Of a stretch of DNA of 64,000 bases, positions 36,943 to 44,897 are shown piece after piece; within the stretch, counting starts at the first letter, position 1; each line of letters begins with the position of its first letter. A program made the translations under genes and the position numbers. Source of the stretch: DATELY01 sp035276085 (GTDB taxonomy: Bacteria; Pseudomonadota; Gammaproteobacteria; Steroidobacterales; Steroidobacteraceae); contig DATELY010000262.1 of assembly GCA_035276085.1 (NCBI GenBank), positions 19,174 to 83,173 of the forward strand, given 5' to 3'. The notes below the pieces were generated by a model. The model was not told the origin of the DNA. It saw nothing but the letters and a program-made list of their open reading frames with translations, and did no database searches.

Positions 36943-38007
36943 TTATTTTCGATCGCAAGAGTTCAGTTGGAGCAAGCCAATCAACGTGAACACGGCCGGT
37001 GCGGTGACAGCCGCGATCCAGGCTGGCACGCGTCCTCCGGTACCGAGCGCGGACATGATGCCGTCGAAGAGCAGGAAGCCCAGTCCGAGTCCGAGCGCCA
37101 CCAATAGTCCGCCCCCACCGCCCGAGCGCACCATCGTGGTAGCGGGCGGCGCGGCCAGCAGCAGCATGATGAAGATACTGATCGGCGCCGTAAACGAACG
37201 CAGCAGTACCGTCTGGTAGTAGCTCAGCGGTTGTGTGCCGACCCGCTCACCGACGATGACATCCACGAGCATGATGCTCGAAAGATGCGGCTGGGCAACG
37301 TCGAGCCGCACGATATCCGCGGGGCGCAGATTGGCAGACCAGTTGCGCAGTGCCTGCGATGTGCGGATCACGGCGCCGTCGTGAACGTGGAAATCCTGAA
37401 TGCTGCTCAGCAACCAGTTGTCACCGGTCCATTCGGCACGGCGCGCCATCGTCCGCACGGTGAGCAAACGGTCGCCGCCACGCTGGTAGATGCAAACGTT
37501 CTGGAGGAAGCGACCGTCCGGCGTGTTGCGCTCGAATGTGACCAGCCCTGCGCTGGTCTGCACGCGCCGGATGTCGGGGATTTCTTCCGGCGGCGCCGTC
37601 TGATCCCACCACAGTTTCAATTTCGCTTCAGCGATCGGGACCAAGCCCTGCGACAGCGCGATCTGCAGAATGGCGAGCAGCAGCGGCACAGGCCACAGCG
37701 AGATCACCATCGATTTCACGCTGACACCCGACGCACGCAACGCGGTGATCTCGAGCGTGCGGGCCATCGCGTAGAACACCGCCATGGCGCCGAGCAATAC
37801 GGCCAGCGGCAGAGCGAGCAACATTTCGCTGGGCAAGCGCAGTGCCGCGTAATGCACGATGCCAGCCACGCCGAGATTGCGATCGAGCACGTCCGTGGTG
37901 ACATCGAGCAGCTCGAGCACTTGCATGAGCCCGGTCAACACCAGGAGCAGCGCGAAGATCTGGATCGCGACACGACGGCGCAGGTGCTTGCCGAAGACAC
38001 CTCTCAT
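36943..38007 (-). CDS. lptG: LptG-like permease
   Basis: This 354-residue inner-membrane protein has the LptF/LptG layout: three transmembrane helices, a periplasmic beta-jellyroll of about 150 residues (LVTFERNTPDGRFLQNVCIY, RTMARRAEWTGDNWLLSSIQ) and three C-terminal helices. The coupling region EITALRASGVSVKSMVIS between helices 2 and 3 is typical. It overlaps the LptF-like gene by 4 nt. In LPS export this pair works with the LptB ATPase, which is not in the window. Location in a lipid-synthesis operon suggests a dedicated paralogue rather than the essential LPS exporter. Confidence 0.85.
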   Translation of the reverse strand: MRGVFGKHLRRRVAIQIFALLLVLTGLMQVLELLDVTTDVLDRNLGVAGIVHYAALRLPSEMLLALPLAVLLGAMAVFYAMARTLEITALRASGVSVKSMVISLWPVPLLLAILQIALSQGLVPIAEAKLKLWWDQTAPPEEIPDIRRVQTSAGLVTFERNTPDGRFLQNVCIYQRGGDRLLTVRTMARRAEWTGDNWLLSSIQDFHVHDGAVIRTSQALRNWSANLRPADIVRLDVAQPHLSSIMLVDVIVGERVGTQPLSYYQTVLLRSFTAPISIFIMLLLAAPPATTMVRSGGGGGLLVALGLGLGFLLFDGIMSALGTGGRVPAWIAAVTAPAVFTLIGLLQLNSCDRK

Positions 38008-39209
38008 GCCTTGCCCTGCTTCCGCTTGTGACTGAAGCCCTCGAACCCCGCCTCGATGGCGTTGACCGTGCGCATGACGGGATTGTCGCCGGGCCAGCGC
38101 AGGCTACTGCGAAACAACCACACGCCCAGCACGGCAAAGAGCACGTACGGGATCCATACGGCTACGAGCCCGGAAGCACGCCCGCTTTCCGCCAGGCTCT
38201 CACCGAACTGCAGCGCGTGATTGAGTGCCAGCAGCGCAAACGCGGCGAAGACCACGCCCGGCGCGCGACGGCCGCGCTTGGCCGCCATGCCCAACGGCAA
38301 CGCGAGCAGCGGCAACAGCGGCGGCAGGAAGGTGCGTGCGAGTCGCCCGTGGAGCTCGCCGGTGCGCTTGCGCGCTTGCTTCACCGCATCCAGATTCGCC
38401 AGGAGCGTGCCGTGCCAGAGCTCGGGCAGGGTCAATTCGCGCACGGAATCGCCGCGTGGGCGAAACGCGGGCGGCGTCGAGAAGTCGTCATTGATGCGGC
38501 CTTGCGCGAAGCGCAGGGTCGATATGTTGCCTTGAGGCTGGTCACGAACGATCAGACCTCGCTCCAACTCGAGCAACAAACCCGTCGTGGAGGGCACGAG
38601 GCGTCCACGCGGTGCCGTGACGACCTCTTCTCCGTCCGGCGTCTGACGTTCGACGAACACACCCTCCAACTGCCGGCCATCGCCTCCGACCGAATCGGCA
38701 GACAATGTGAATCCGTGTCCCGCACTGATGAAGCGCTTGTCCTCCAGGCGTCCATCCCAGCGCGCTTGCACGGCATCGTGAGCTGCCACGCGGTAGCCAT
38801 AGCGCGAGAGCGGCTGCAGATAGCCGAAGAGATAGATGTTGAACACGCACAGCGCCGCCGCCACGGCGAAGTACGGCATCGCGACTCGAGCGATCGAACG
38901 CCCGGTGGACAGCATGATGTCGAGCTCACTGTCATCGCCGAAGCGTGCAATGGTCATGAAGATCGCGGCAAAGAACGCCGTCGGCAGCGCAAGTCCGAGG
39001 TAATGAGGCACGAGTGTCGCCGCCATCCGCGCCACGACCGAGAGCCCGGCGCCAGTCGCAGCGGCCATGTCGAACAGTCGCAGCAAGCGCTCGAGCAACT
39101 GCGCGAGCAACAGAACGCCCAAGGACAACGCCAACGGTCCTGCGAGCGAGCGCAGGGTGTAGAGATCCAATCGATCGGGCAGGAATGGACGCAGCCGGGA
39201 CACGAGCAC
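38004..39209 (-). CDS. lptF: LptF-like permease
   Basis: This 401-residue protein has the same six-helix plus periplasmic jellyroll plan as LptG, with DDSELDIMLSTGRSIARVAM as the cytoplasmic coupling segment and GLLLELERGLIVRDQPQGNI in the periplasmic domain. At about 40 residues over the usual LptF length it has a longer C-terminal tail (EAGFEGFSHKRKQGKA). GTG 39209 directly follows the stop of the HIT gene. With LptG it would form the membrane part of an ABC-type lipid extractor and needs an LptB-like ATPase. Confidence 0.85.
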   Translation of the reverse strand: MLVSRLRPFLPDRLDLYTLRSLAGPLALSLGVLLLAQLLERLLRLFDMAAATGAGLSVVARMAATLVPHYLGLALPTAFFAAIFMTIARFGDDSELDIMLSTGRSIARVAMPYFAVAAALCVFNIYLFGYLQPLSRYGYRVAAHDAVQARWDGRLEDKRFISAGHGFTLSADSVGGDGRQLEGVFVERQTPDGEEVVTAPRGRLVPSTTGLLLELERGLIVRDQPQGNISTLRFAQGRINDDFSTPPAFRPRGDSVRELTLPELWHGTLLANLDAVKQARKRTGELHGRLARTFLPPLLPLLALPLGMAAKRGRRAPGVVFAAFALLALNHALQFGESLAESGRASGLVAVWIPYVLFAVLGVWLFRSSLRWPGDNPVMRTVNAIEAGFEGFSHKRKQGKA

Positions 39210-39653
39210 TCAAGCCCCTGCGCGCGCCCACGCGTCGCGCAAGCGCGCGAGCAACTGATCGCGTGCGGCGTCGTCCGGCGTGACAGCAACATCCAGCGCC
39301 GGTACGGCGGGCCAGCCTGCGTCCCGATACTCCACACCCGCGAACGACCGCGAGCCGTTGTAGCGTGGGATCACATGAAAGTGCACATCGGGATCGACCA
39401 TCATGAGCATGAGGTAGTTGATGCGCTCATAGGCGCTCACCTCACGCAATGTCTTCTCCACCCGCTGGACGACGCCCTGTAACTCCGCGAACGCCGCGGC
39501 GCTCACATCGGAGAACGCCTTGGCCGGTTCACGGCACACGAGCACCAGCGATCCCAACGTGGGCTGCTTGGGCCGCAGCAGCACGGTCCAACACCGGGTC
39601 TGCGCAATGCGGGTGGCGGGATCGCCGAATTTGGTTTCGGTAGGGTTTGCCAT
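39210..39653 (-). CDS. HIT-family nucleotide hydrolase/transferase
   Basis: This 147-residue HIT-fold protein carries the histidine-triad loop in VDPDVHFHVIPRY. It begins MANPTETKFGDPATRIAQTR and is the single-domain, dinucleotide-hydrolase or nucleotidyl-hydrolase size. One triad position is shifted relative to HxHxH, so activity is plausible but not certain. It starts the operon with lptF, lptG, a CDP-alcohol phosphotransferase and ceramide synthase, where it might recycle CDP- or AMP-linked intermediates. I start at ATG 39653. Confidence 0.82.
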   Translation of the reverse strand: MANPTETKFGDPATRIAQTRCWTVLLRPKQPTLGSLVLVCREPAKAFSDVSAAAFAELQGVVQRVEKTLREVSAYERINYLMLMMVDPDVHFHVIPRYNGSRSFAGVEYRDAGWPAVPALDVAVTPDDAARDQLLARLRDAWARAGA

Positions 39654-39880
39654 GACGTTGGAAACTCTAGTGTAAAAAAGCGACTCGGGCATCCTGCCAC
39701 TCGCGCTGTGGCTCAGGCGAAAAAGCGTGGTTTTTCCCCTTCGCTCGCCGCCTGCGGCGGCGGGCACATCCCTGTGCCTGGGTGGCACTCGATAAACGAT
39801 GTTTCATGCTTCAGTCGTCGAGCGCGCGATAAACAACTCACGGACAGGCTGCTAGGGGGAGCACGGCCTGCATTCTAGAG
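39654..39880. other. intergenic region upstream of the lptFG-ceramide synthase operon
   Basis: This 227-nt gap should hold the promoter of the HIT-led operon. CGCCTGCGGCGGCG (near 39750) is a short palindrome. No other feature is evident. Confidence 0.45.
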
Positions 39881-40801
39881 TCAACGCTGCACGCTGTGTG
39901 TCCGGCACCCGGTTCGTTCCGGCAATCGCAACGTGTACCGAACCGCATCCACGAAGTGTTCTGCAGCAGGATCCCATTTGCGCACGAGCACGTCCGCAAC
40001 GGGCGGCTCACTCAGGCCCGGCAAGCGAATCCGATGCCAGCGCGCTCCTTCATCCTGCGCATTGGGCAGCGCCGAGGATGAGGGCACACACAGACATGGA
40101 ATGGGCCCACGAGGAGCCTGCACGCAATCGAGCCGCGCATCCCGCGCATGACCATGCAATACCAACTCCGCACCGGCACGCGCCAACACTTGACGCAACT
40201 GCCGGCGATCCGTCAGTGCCTTGCGTCGACTCACCGCGTGCTCCGCCACGGGATGGTGCAGCAGTACCACACGCGTGCGCCCCGCAGCGCCCTCGGCCAG
40301 CAGAACGGATTCCAGCCGCGACAGCTGCTCCGCGCCCAGGCTGCCGCTGGCCAGCAACGGCGCCGTCGGCAGCGCGGAATTCAACCCGATGAATGCAACG
40401 TGATCGCGTCGATGTGTGAACGGCCAGCCCGCATCGGTTCGCGTCCACGGCCGCCACCGGTCCAACCCATCGGCTCGAGCAATGCTGACCAGCGCATCAT
40501 GGTTGCCCGGTACGAGGCTGATGCGCTCCGCGGGTGCCAGCGCTTGCAGCCAGGCTGCTGCGCGCCGGAATTCATCCGGCAGTGCGAAGTTCGTGATGTC
40601 GCCGGTGATGACGATGTGGTCAGGTGCGTGCGCGGCGAGATCGCGAACCAGCGCATCCAGGATCTCGGGTCGCTGCACCAAGCGCCGACGCCGCCAGGAC
40701 CACACGCTCAACTGCCGCTTGGACAAGCGCTGACGCGGCGACAACCGGGGATCGAACGGCAAGTGCAAGTCTGAGAGGTGCGCAATCGTCAGCGCGTTCA
40801 T
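39881..40801 (-). CDS. metallophosphoesterase
   Basis: This 306-residue calcineurin-like phosphoesterase has all the metal motifs in order: AHLSDLHLPF, VITGDITNFALP, VPGNHDALVS, LLHHPVAEH and LHGHARDAR. There is no signal peptide, so it is cytoplasmic. Substrates in the family include phosphodiesters and nucleotides; next to CDP-alcohol genes, a lipid phosphate or CDP-lipid substrate is conceivable. I start at ATG 40801 (MNALTIAHL); upstream ATGs at 40837 and 40840 are in frame. It is divergent from CDP-alcohol phosphotransferase 2. Confidence 0.87.
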   Translation of the reverse strand: MNALTIAHLSDLHLPFDPRLSPRQRLSKRQLSVWSWRRRRLVQRPEILDALVRDLAAHAPDHIVITGDITNFALPDEFRRAAAWLQALAPAERISLVPGNHDALVSIARADGLDRWRPWTRTDAGWPFTHRRDHVAFIGLNSALPTAPLLASGSLGAEQLSRLESVLLAEGAAGRTRVVLLHHPVAEHAVSRRKALTDRRQLRQVLARAGAELVLHGHARDARLDCVQAPRGPIPCLCVPSSSALPNAQDEGARWHRIRLPGLSEPPVADVLVRKWDPAAEHFVDAVRYTLRLPERTGCRTHSVQR

Positions 40802-40870
40802 CGATAATGCCGGCCCGTTTCCGTCAAGCTGTCTCATCATGCCACACGCCTCTGCCAGCCCCCTGCGCTC

Positions 40871-41989
40871 ATGAGCTCGAAGGGCACTGCATCGGACATT
40901 GCGGGTGACATCGTCGGCCACAGCGAATTGCGCCTCTGGGGTTTGCCCTCCGCCGTGCGGTTGCGGCGCCAGCTTGCGCGTGCGGGCGCAAGCGATGCGA
41001 TCGACTCGGCGTCACGCCTCGTTCTGTTGCGCGCCGATTGGGTGTACGACGATGGCATCGTCCGCGCGCTGGTTGCCGCAACCGATGAGCTCGCGTTGAT
41101 CGACGCCGAGGGTCGGTGCGTTGCCGCCGTGATCACACGTGCACGTCGTGCCGATGTGGCCCCGCTCGTCGAGTCCGGCGGCGTGCCCCAGGCGCTACGC
41201 GCCGTCACGCTCGAGCAAATGGCCGGCCACTACAACGACACGCTGCGCAAGCGGGAACCGTTGTATCTCATGCCCCTGACGCGCGACGCTGTGCCGCAGA
41301 TCGAAGCGCGCGTGTTTCGTGGCGCGTACAAGGGCGTGACGGATCTGGTCACACTCTATGTGTGGCCCGGGCCGGCGCGCGCCGTCACGCGCATCTGCGC
41401 CAACCTGGGCATCTCACCCAACATGGTCACGAGCGCGAGTCTCGTGCTGGTCATCGCCGCGCTGTGGGCGTTCTGGCACGGGCACTACTGGCTTGGCCTG
41501 CTGGCGGCGTGGCCCATGACGTTTCTCGATACGGTCGATGGCAAGCTCGCACGCGTCACGCTGCAATCCTCGCCTTTCGGCAATGTGTTCGATCATTCCA
41601 TCGATCTCATTCACCCGCCGCTGTGGTGGTGGGCATGGATCGTCGGGCTCGACGCCGTCGGCTTACCGCTCGAGCAACCCGGACTCGTGCTCACCGTGAT
41701 CGTTGCCGGCTATGTGCTGCAACGGCTGGAGGAAGGCCTGTTCATCGTCTGCTTCAAGATGGACATGCACGTCTGGCAGCCGTTCGACAGCCGGCTGCGC
41801 CTGATCACGGCGCGGCGTAATCCAAACTTGCTCATCCTCACCGCGGCGATGCTGTTCGGCCGACCCGACTGGGGCATCGTTGTCGTTGCCGCGTGGATCG
41901 TCATCTGTCTGGTCATTCATGGCCTGCGACTCGTGCAAGCGGCGCTGGCGCGGCGCCAGGGCCCGCTGCGTTCGTGGCTCGCGAGCTGA
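40871..41989 (+). CDS. CDP-alcohol phosphotransferase, paralogue 2
   Basis: This 372-residue protein has an N-terminal soluble domain (LVLLRADWVYDDGIVRALVA) and a C-terminal membrane domain with the signature FLDTVDGKLARVTLQSSPFG followed by NVFDHSIDLIHPP. It shares with paralogue 1 the VFRGAYKGVTDLVTLYVWP segment ahead of the membrane domain. Both copies keep the catalytic Asp set. It is 13 nt upstream of the Tam41-like gene, consistent with the latter supplying a CDP-lipid substrate. Six or so helices are predicted. Confidence 0.83.
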   Translation: MSSKGTASDIAGDIVGHSELRLWGLPSAVRLRRQLARAGASDAIDSASRLVLLRADWVYDDGIVRALVAATDELALIDAEGRCVAAVITRARRADVAPLVESGGVPQALRAVTLEQMAGHYNDTLRKREPLYLMPLTRDAVPQIEARVFRGAYKGVTDLVTLYVWPGPARAVTRICANLGISPNMVTSASLVLVIAALWAFWHGHYWLGLLAAWPMTFLDTVDGKLARVTLQSSPFGNVFDHSIDLIHPPLWWWAWIVGLDAVGLPLEQPGLVLTVIVAGYVLQRLEEGLFIVCFKMDMHVWQPFDSRLRLITARRNPNLLILTAAMLFGRPDWGIVVVAAWIVICLVIHGLRLVQAALARRQGPLRSWLAS

Positions 41990-42002
41990 TGACACCGCGG
42001 CC

Positions 42003-42947
42003 ATGGCGCTCGACGACGATCCCCTCGACACGTTGATCGACACGGAGCTGCGACGGACCGCGCCGCACGCCATCGGATCGCTCGCAGAACAACTCGCGCA
42101 ACGTGGCGGCAAGCGCACGGCGGCGGTGCTGTTCTACGGCTCCGCACTGCGCACCAACACAGTCGAGGGTGTGCTCGATTTCTACGTGCTCCTGGATGAC
42201 GTCGGCGCGTGGCCCGCCGCACGCATCGCGACAGTGGGCAATCGCGTCCTGCCGCCGAACGTCGGCTATGTGGAAGCGAACATCGCCGGTGAAACACTGC
42301 GCGCCAAGTACGCCGTGATGAGCCTCCGACAATTTCACGCGCGCATGTCGCCGGGTTCGATCGATACGACGGTGTGGGCGCGCTTCTGCCAGCCGAGCAT
42401 CTGCATCTGGGCGCGAGCGGAAGCCGATCGGCGCGCGGTCGCAGCCGCAGTGCGCGACGCTGCGATCACGGCGTCGAAGTGGGCCGTATGGCTCGGTCCG
42501 GACACGGGCGATGCAACCGACTACTGGCGCGCGTTGTTCGCGCAGACGTACGGCGCCGAGCTGCGCGTCGAGAGTGCGCAGCGCGGCGACGACATCGTGA
42601 CGCGCGATGCAGCTCGCTACTCCATGCTCCTGCCCGCTGCCTGGCGCCATGCCGGCATCGAGTATCGAACACAAAGCGATGGCCGTCTGACGCCTCGGGT
42701 CGATGCTGCCGAGCGACGGCAGGCGGCCCGGCGGTGGCGACACCGTCAGCGGCTTGGCAAGCCGCTCAACCTCGCACGACTATTGAAAGCGTCGTTCACG
42801 TTCGAAGGCGCGATGGACTACGTCGCGTGGAAAGTCGAGCGCCATTCCGGGGTGCACGTCGAGGTGAAGCCATGGCAGCGACGGTTTCCGTTGCTGGCAG
42901 CACCGGGGTTGTATTGGCGCCTGCGCAAGCGCGGGGTGCTGCGGTGA
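42003..42947 (+). CDS. Tam41-like nucleotidyltransferase (putative CDP-lipid synthase)
   Basis: This 314-residue protein has features of the Tam41 (mitochondrial CDP-diacylglycerol synthase) family: VLFYGSALRTNTVEGVLDFY followed by VLLDDVGAW (YGS and acidic metal site), then LRAKYAVMSLRQFHARM and WARFCQPS, aligning with the KYGV and L-AGRLxKP regions. It is soluble, unlike CdsA. With an adjacent CDP-alcohol phosphotransferase it may convert a lipid phosphate (phosphatidate or ceramide-1-phosphate) to a CDP-lipid. Start ATG 42003 is 13 nt after the upstream stop. The assignment rests on a few motifs. Confidence 0.6.
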   Translation: MALDDDPLDTLIDTELRRTAPHAIGSLAEQLAQRGGKRTAAVLFYGSALRTNTVEGVLDFYVLLDDVGAWPAARIATVGNRVLPPNVGYVEANIAGETLRAKYAVMSLRQFHARMSPGSIDTTVWARFCQPSICIWARAEADRRAVAAAVRDAAITASKWAVWLGPDTGDATDYWRALFAQTYGAELRVESAQRGDDIVTRDAARYSMLLPAAWRHAGIEYRTQSDGRLTPRVDAAERRQAARRWRHRQRLGKPLNLARLLKASFTFEGAMDYVAWKVERHSGVHVEVKPWQRRFPLLAAPGLYWRLRKRGVLR

Positions 42948-42966
42948 TGAAGAGCCGACGGGCTAC

Positions 42967-43022
42967 GGGTAACGGCACACGGCCAGAGACGCGCTGCTGG
43001 CCGTAGGCCGTCGGCCGTTACC
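42967..43022. terminator. nested family 3 hairpin between convergent genes
   Basis: Outer arms GGTAACGGC (42968-42976) and GCCGTTACC (43014-43022) enclose ACGGCCAG (42979-42986) and CTGGCCGT (42997-43004). It lies between the convergent Tam41-like and CerR-like genes, with the CerR stop inside the stem. A bidirectional terminator is likely. Confidence 0.6.
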
Positions 43023-43989
43023 TGTCGGGCAACCACCCCGCAGCCCGATACCAAGCGACCGCATCCGCAAACCCCTCTTCCAGCTTGAAGCGCGGCGACC
43101 AACCGGGAGCGCGCGCCAGCTGTGGATCGGGCACGGACCAGTCCATGTGACGCAGCTCGCGCAGCTTCTGCGAGTTCAGCATGTTCGCGTTGCCGAGCCC
43201 GCGGCCCATGTCTCCGCACAAGGCGACGGCGCGGAGCAACGCGCCCGGCGCATGGAAGAGTTTCGGTTGACGATTGCCCACGGCGGCAGCAGCCGCAGTG
43301 AACACTTCATGCCAGCGATAACCGAGCGGTCGGGCGTCGGCTGCCGTGAGGACTGCGCCGGTGGGCTCAGCCCCGATGAGCGCCACGATCAGGCTCACCA
43401 GATCGTCGACGTGAATCAGCGTGGCGCGGGCATCGGGTCGACCGAGTAACGGCACGCGCGAGTGGCGCGCAATCTGAAAGAACGCGAGCGTTTCGCGATC
43501 GCCGGGGCCATACACGGCCGTGGGCCGCAGCACCGTTGCACGCTGCCTCGCGATCTCACGCACCGCATCTTCGCCAGCCCGCTTGCTGGCGGCGTAATCG
43601 GACAAACTCGGTTCGCGTGCGGCGATGGTCGAGACGAGCAGGAAATGCGCTCGCGGGGCGCGTTCCATCGTGATGCGAGCGAGCTGCGCCGCCGCGCCGT
43701 GATTGATGGCAAAGAACTCGGCGCGTCGCGCCGCTTTGATCAAACCCGCGAGGTGAATGACGGCATCCGCATCCTCCACGAGCTGACCGAGCGCAGCCGG
43801 ATCGCGCAAGTCACCCGCAACGACTTCGAACCTCGACGTGCGCCATTCGGGCACTGCGGGATCGCGGCGAAGCAGCAACCGCACCCGATAGCCGTTGGCT
43901 GTGAGCGCCGGGACCAAGCGACGACCGATGAATCCCGTCGCGCCCGTCACTGCCACGAGCGGTGCAGCCGAAGACTGCGAGCTGCTCAC
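43018..43989 (-). CDS. NAD-dependent epimerase/dehydratase family protein, probable ceramide reductase (CerR-like)
   Basis: This 323-residue extended-SDR protein has the dinucleotide motif VAVTGATGFIGRRLVPALTA, the DADAVIHLAGLIK loop, and YAASKRAGE with the catalytic Tyr and Lys. Among sphingolipid bacteria an SDR of this type, CerR, reduces 3-oxo-ceramide to ceramide. GTG 43989 overlaps the LpxL-like stop (GTGA). It ends the five-gene operon desaturase-kinase-ABC-acyltransferase-SDR. Substrate assignment is by context; sugar epimerases share these motifs. Confidence 0.68.
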   Translation of the reverse strand: MSSSQSSAAPLVAVTGATGFIGRRLVPALTANGYRVRLLLRRDPAVPEWRTSRFEVVAGDLRDPAALGQLVEDADAVIHLAGLIKAARRAEFFAINHGAAAQLARITMERAPRAHFLLVSTIAAREPSLSDYAASKRAGEDAVREIARQRATVLRPTAVYGPGDRETLAFFQIARHSRVPLLGRPDARATLIHVDDLVSLIVALIGAEPTGAVLTAADARPLGYRWHEVFTAAAAAVGNRQPKLFHAPGALLRAVALCGDMGRGLGNANMLNSQKLRELRHMDWSVPDPQLARAPGWSPRFKLEEGFADAVAWYRAAGWLPDR

Positions 43990-44897
43990 TGTGCCGCCAA
44001 CGGAAACTTGCGCCAGCGCCGATGCGGCCAGCTCCACAGCTGCGGATGCGCGAGCAACTGGCGCTCGGTGATGCGCAACAGTTCCGCGAGGTCTTGCTCG
44101 ACGGTGCTGTCCGGCGCGAAAACCACGGCTGGCTCGATCTCGAAATGCCAGATGGGCTGCGCGGCCACGGTCGCGAGCGGCAACACCGGTGCGCCGGACA
44201 CGCGCGCGAGTTGCGCAGGTCCCGGCGGCATGGGCATGTCCTTGCCGAGAAAGCGCATGACCACACCGTCCTGCGGAAACTTCACGCCCTGATCGATCAT
44301 CACGAACACGATCCGGTTGTCCTTGATCGCCCGGCGCATCCGCAGGTACGCCTTCGCACCTGCGTTCGCCGACAAGCCTTCGAGCCCATACCGCGGCAGA
44401 CCGGCATCGAAGAAATCATCGGACATCATCAAGGCTTGCCGATAGACGACCAAAATCGGCCAGCCCATGCTCGCCAGCAGCGCTGCGACGATCAGGTTGT
44501 TGCCGGCATGCGTGGCCAGGAGGATCGCGCCTTTGCCGGCATCGAGCGCGCGCTGCAGCTCATCCAGACCGTCGATGCGACACGCCGATTGCAGGATCTT
44601 CAGATCGAGCTTGCGCTGGCACATGGCAACGACTTGCAACGTCGCAGCGGTGTAGTTGCGATAGGACTCGCGCAACTGCCGCGCGACGGCCGGATCGTCC
44701 GCGGGACGCTGCTGCAGCGCTGCCAGATCATGCAAGCAGCGTTGGCGCGTTCGACCGCCGAAGCGGTACTGCATATCGCCCAGGATGGCCGCGAGGCGAC
44801 GCACGCCCCGGAAACCGACGCTACGCACGAGCGCGTTCACCGCCAGGAACAACAGCCGCCGCCGAGCGCGGCGTAGCATGCGACCCCAATCAGCCAT
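43986..44897 (-). CDS. LpxL/HtrB-like lipid acyltransferase
   Basis: This 303-residue protein is of the lysophospholipid acyltransferase (LpxL/HtrB) superfamily: an N-terminal membrane-associated helix, GAILLATHAGNNLIVAALLA in place of the HxxxxD/E catalytic box, GWPILVVYRQ and FVMIDQGVKFPQDGVVMRFL. The acidic residue of the box is replaced by Asn in HAGNN, which is unusual and may affect activity or align differently. In this operon it might O-acylate a ceramide lipid instead of lipid A. It overlaps the ABC transporter by 8 nt. Confidence 0.8.
   Translation of the reverse strand: MADWGRMLRRARRRLLFLAVNALVRSVGFRGVRRLAAILGDMQYRFGGRTRQRCLHDLAALQQRPADDPAVARQLRESYRNYTAATLQVVAMCQRKLDLKILQSACRIDGLDELQRALDAGKGAILLATHAGNNLIVAALLASMGWPILVVYRQALMMSDDFFDAGLPRYGLEGLSANAGAKAYLRMRRAIKDNRIVFVMIDQGVKFPQDGVVMRFLGKDMPMPPGPAQLARVSGAPVLPLATVAAQPIWHFEIEPAVVFAPDSTVEQDLAELLRITERQLLAHPQLWSWPHRRWRKFPLAAQ

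Noticed and set aside
38028..39482. 484-codon plus-strand open frame antisense to lptF and the HIT gene
   Set aside because: It has shadow-type composition (Arg, His, Gln-rich) without motifs. Both minus-strand genes are well supported.
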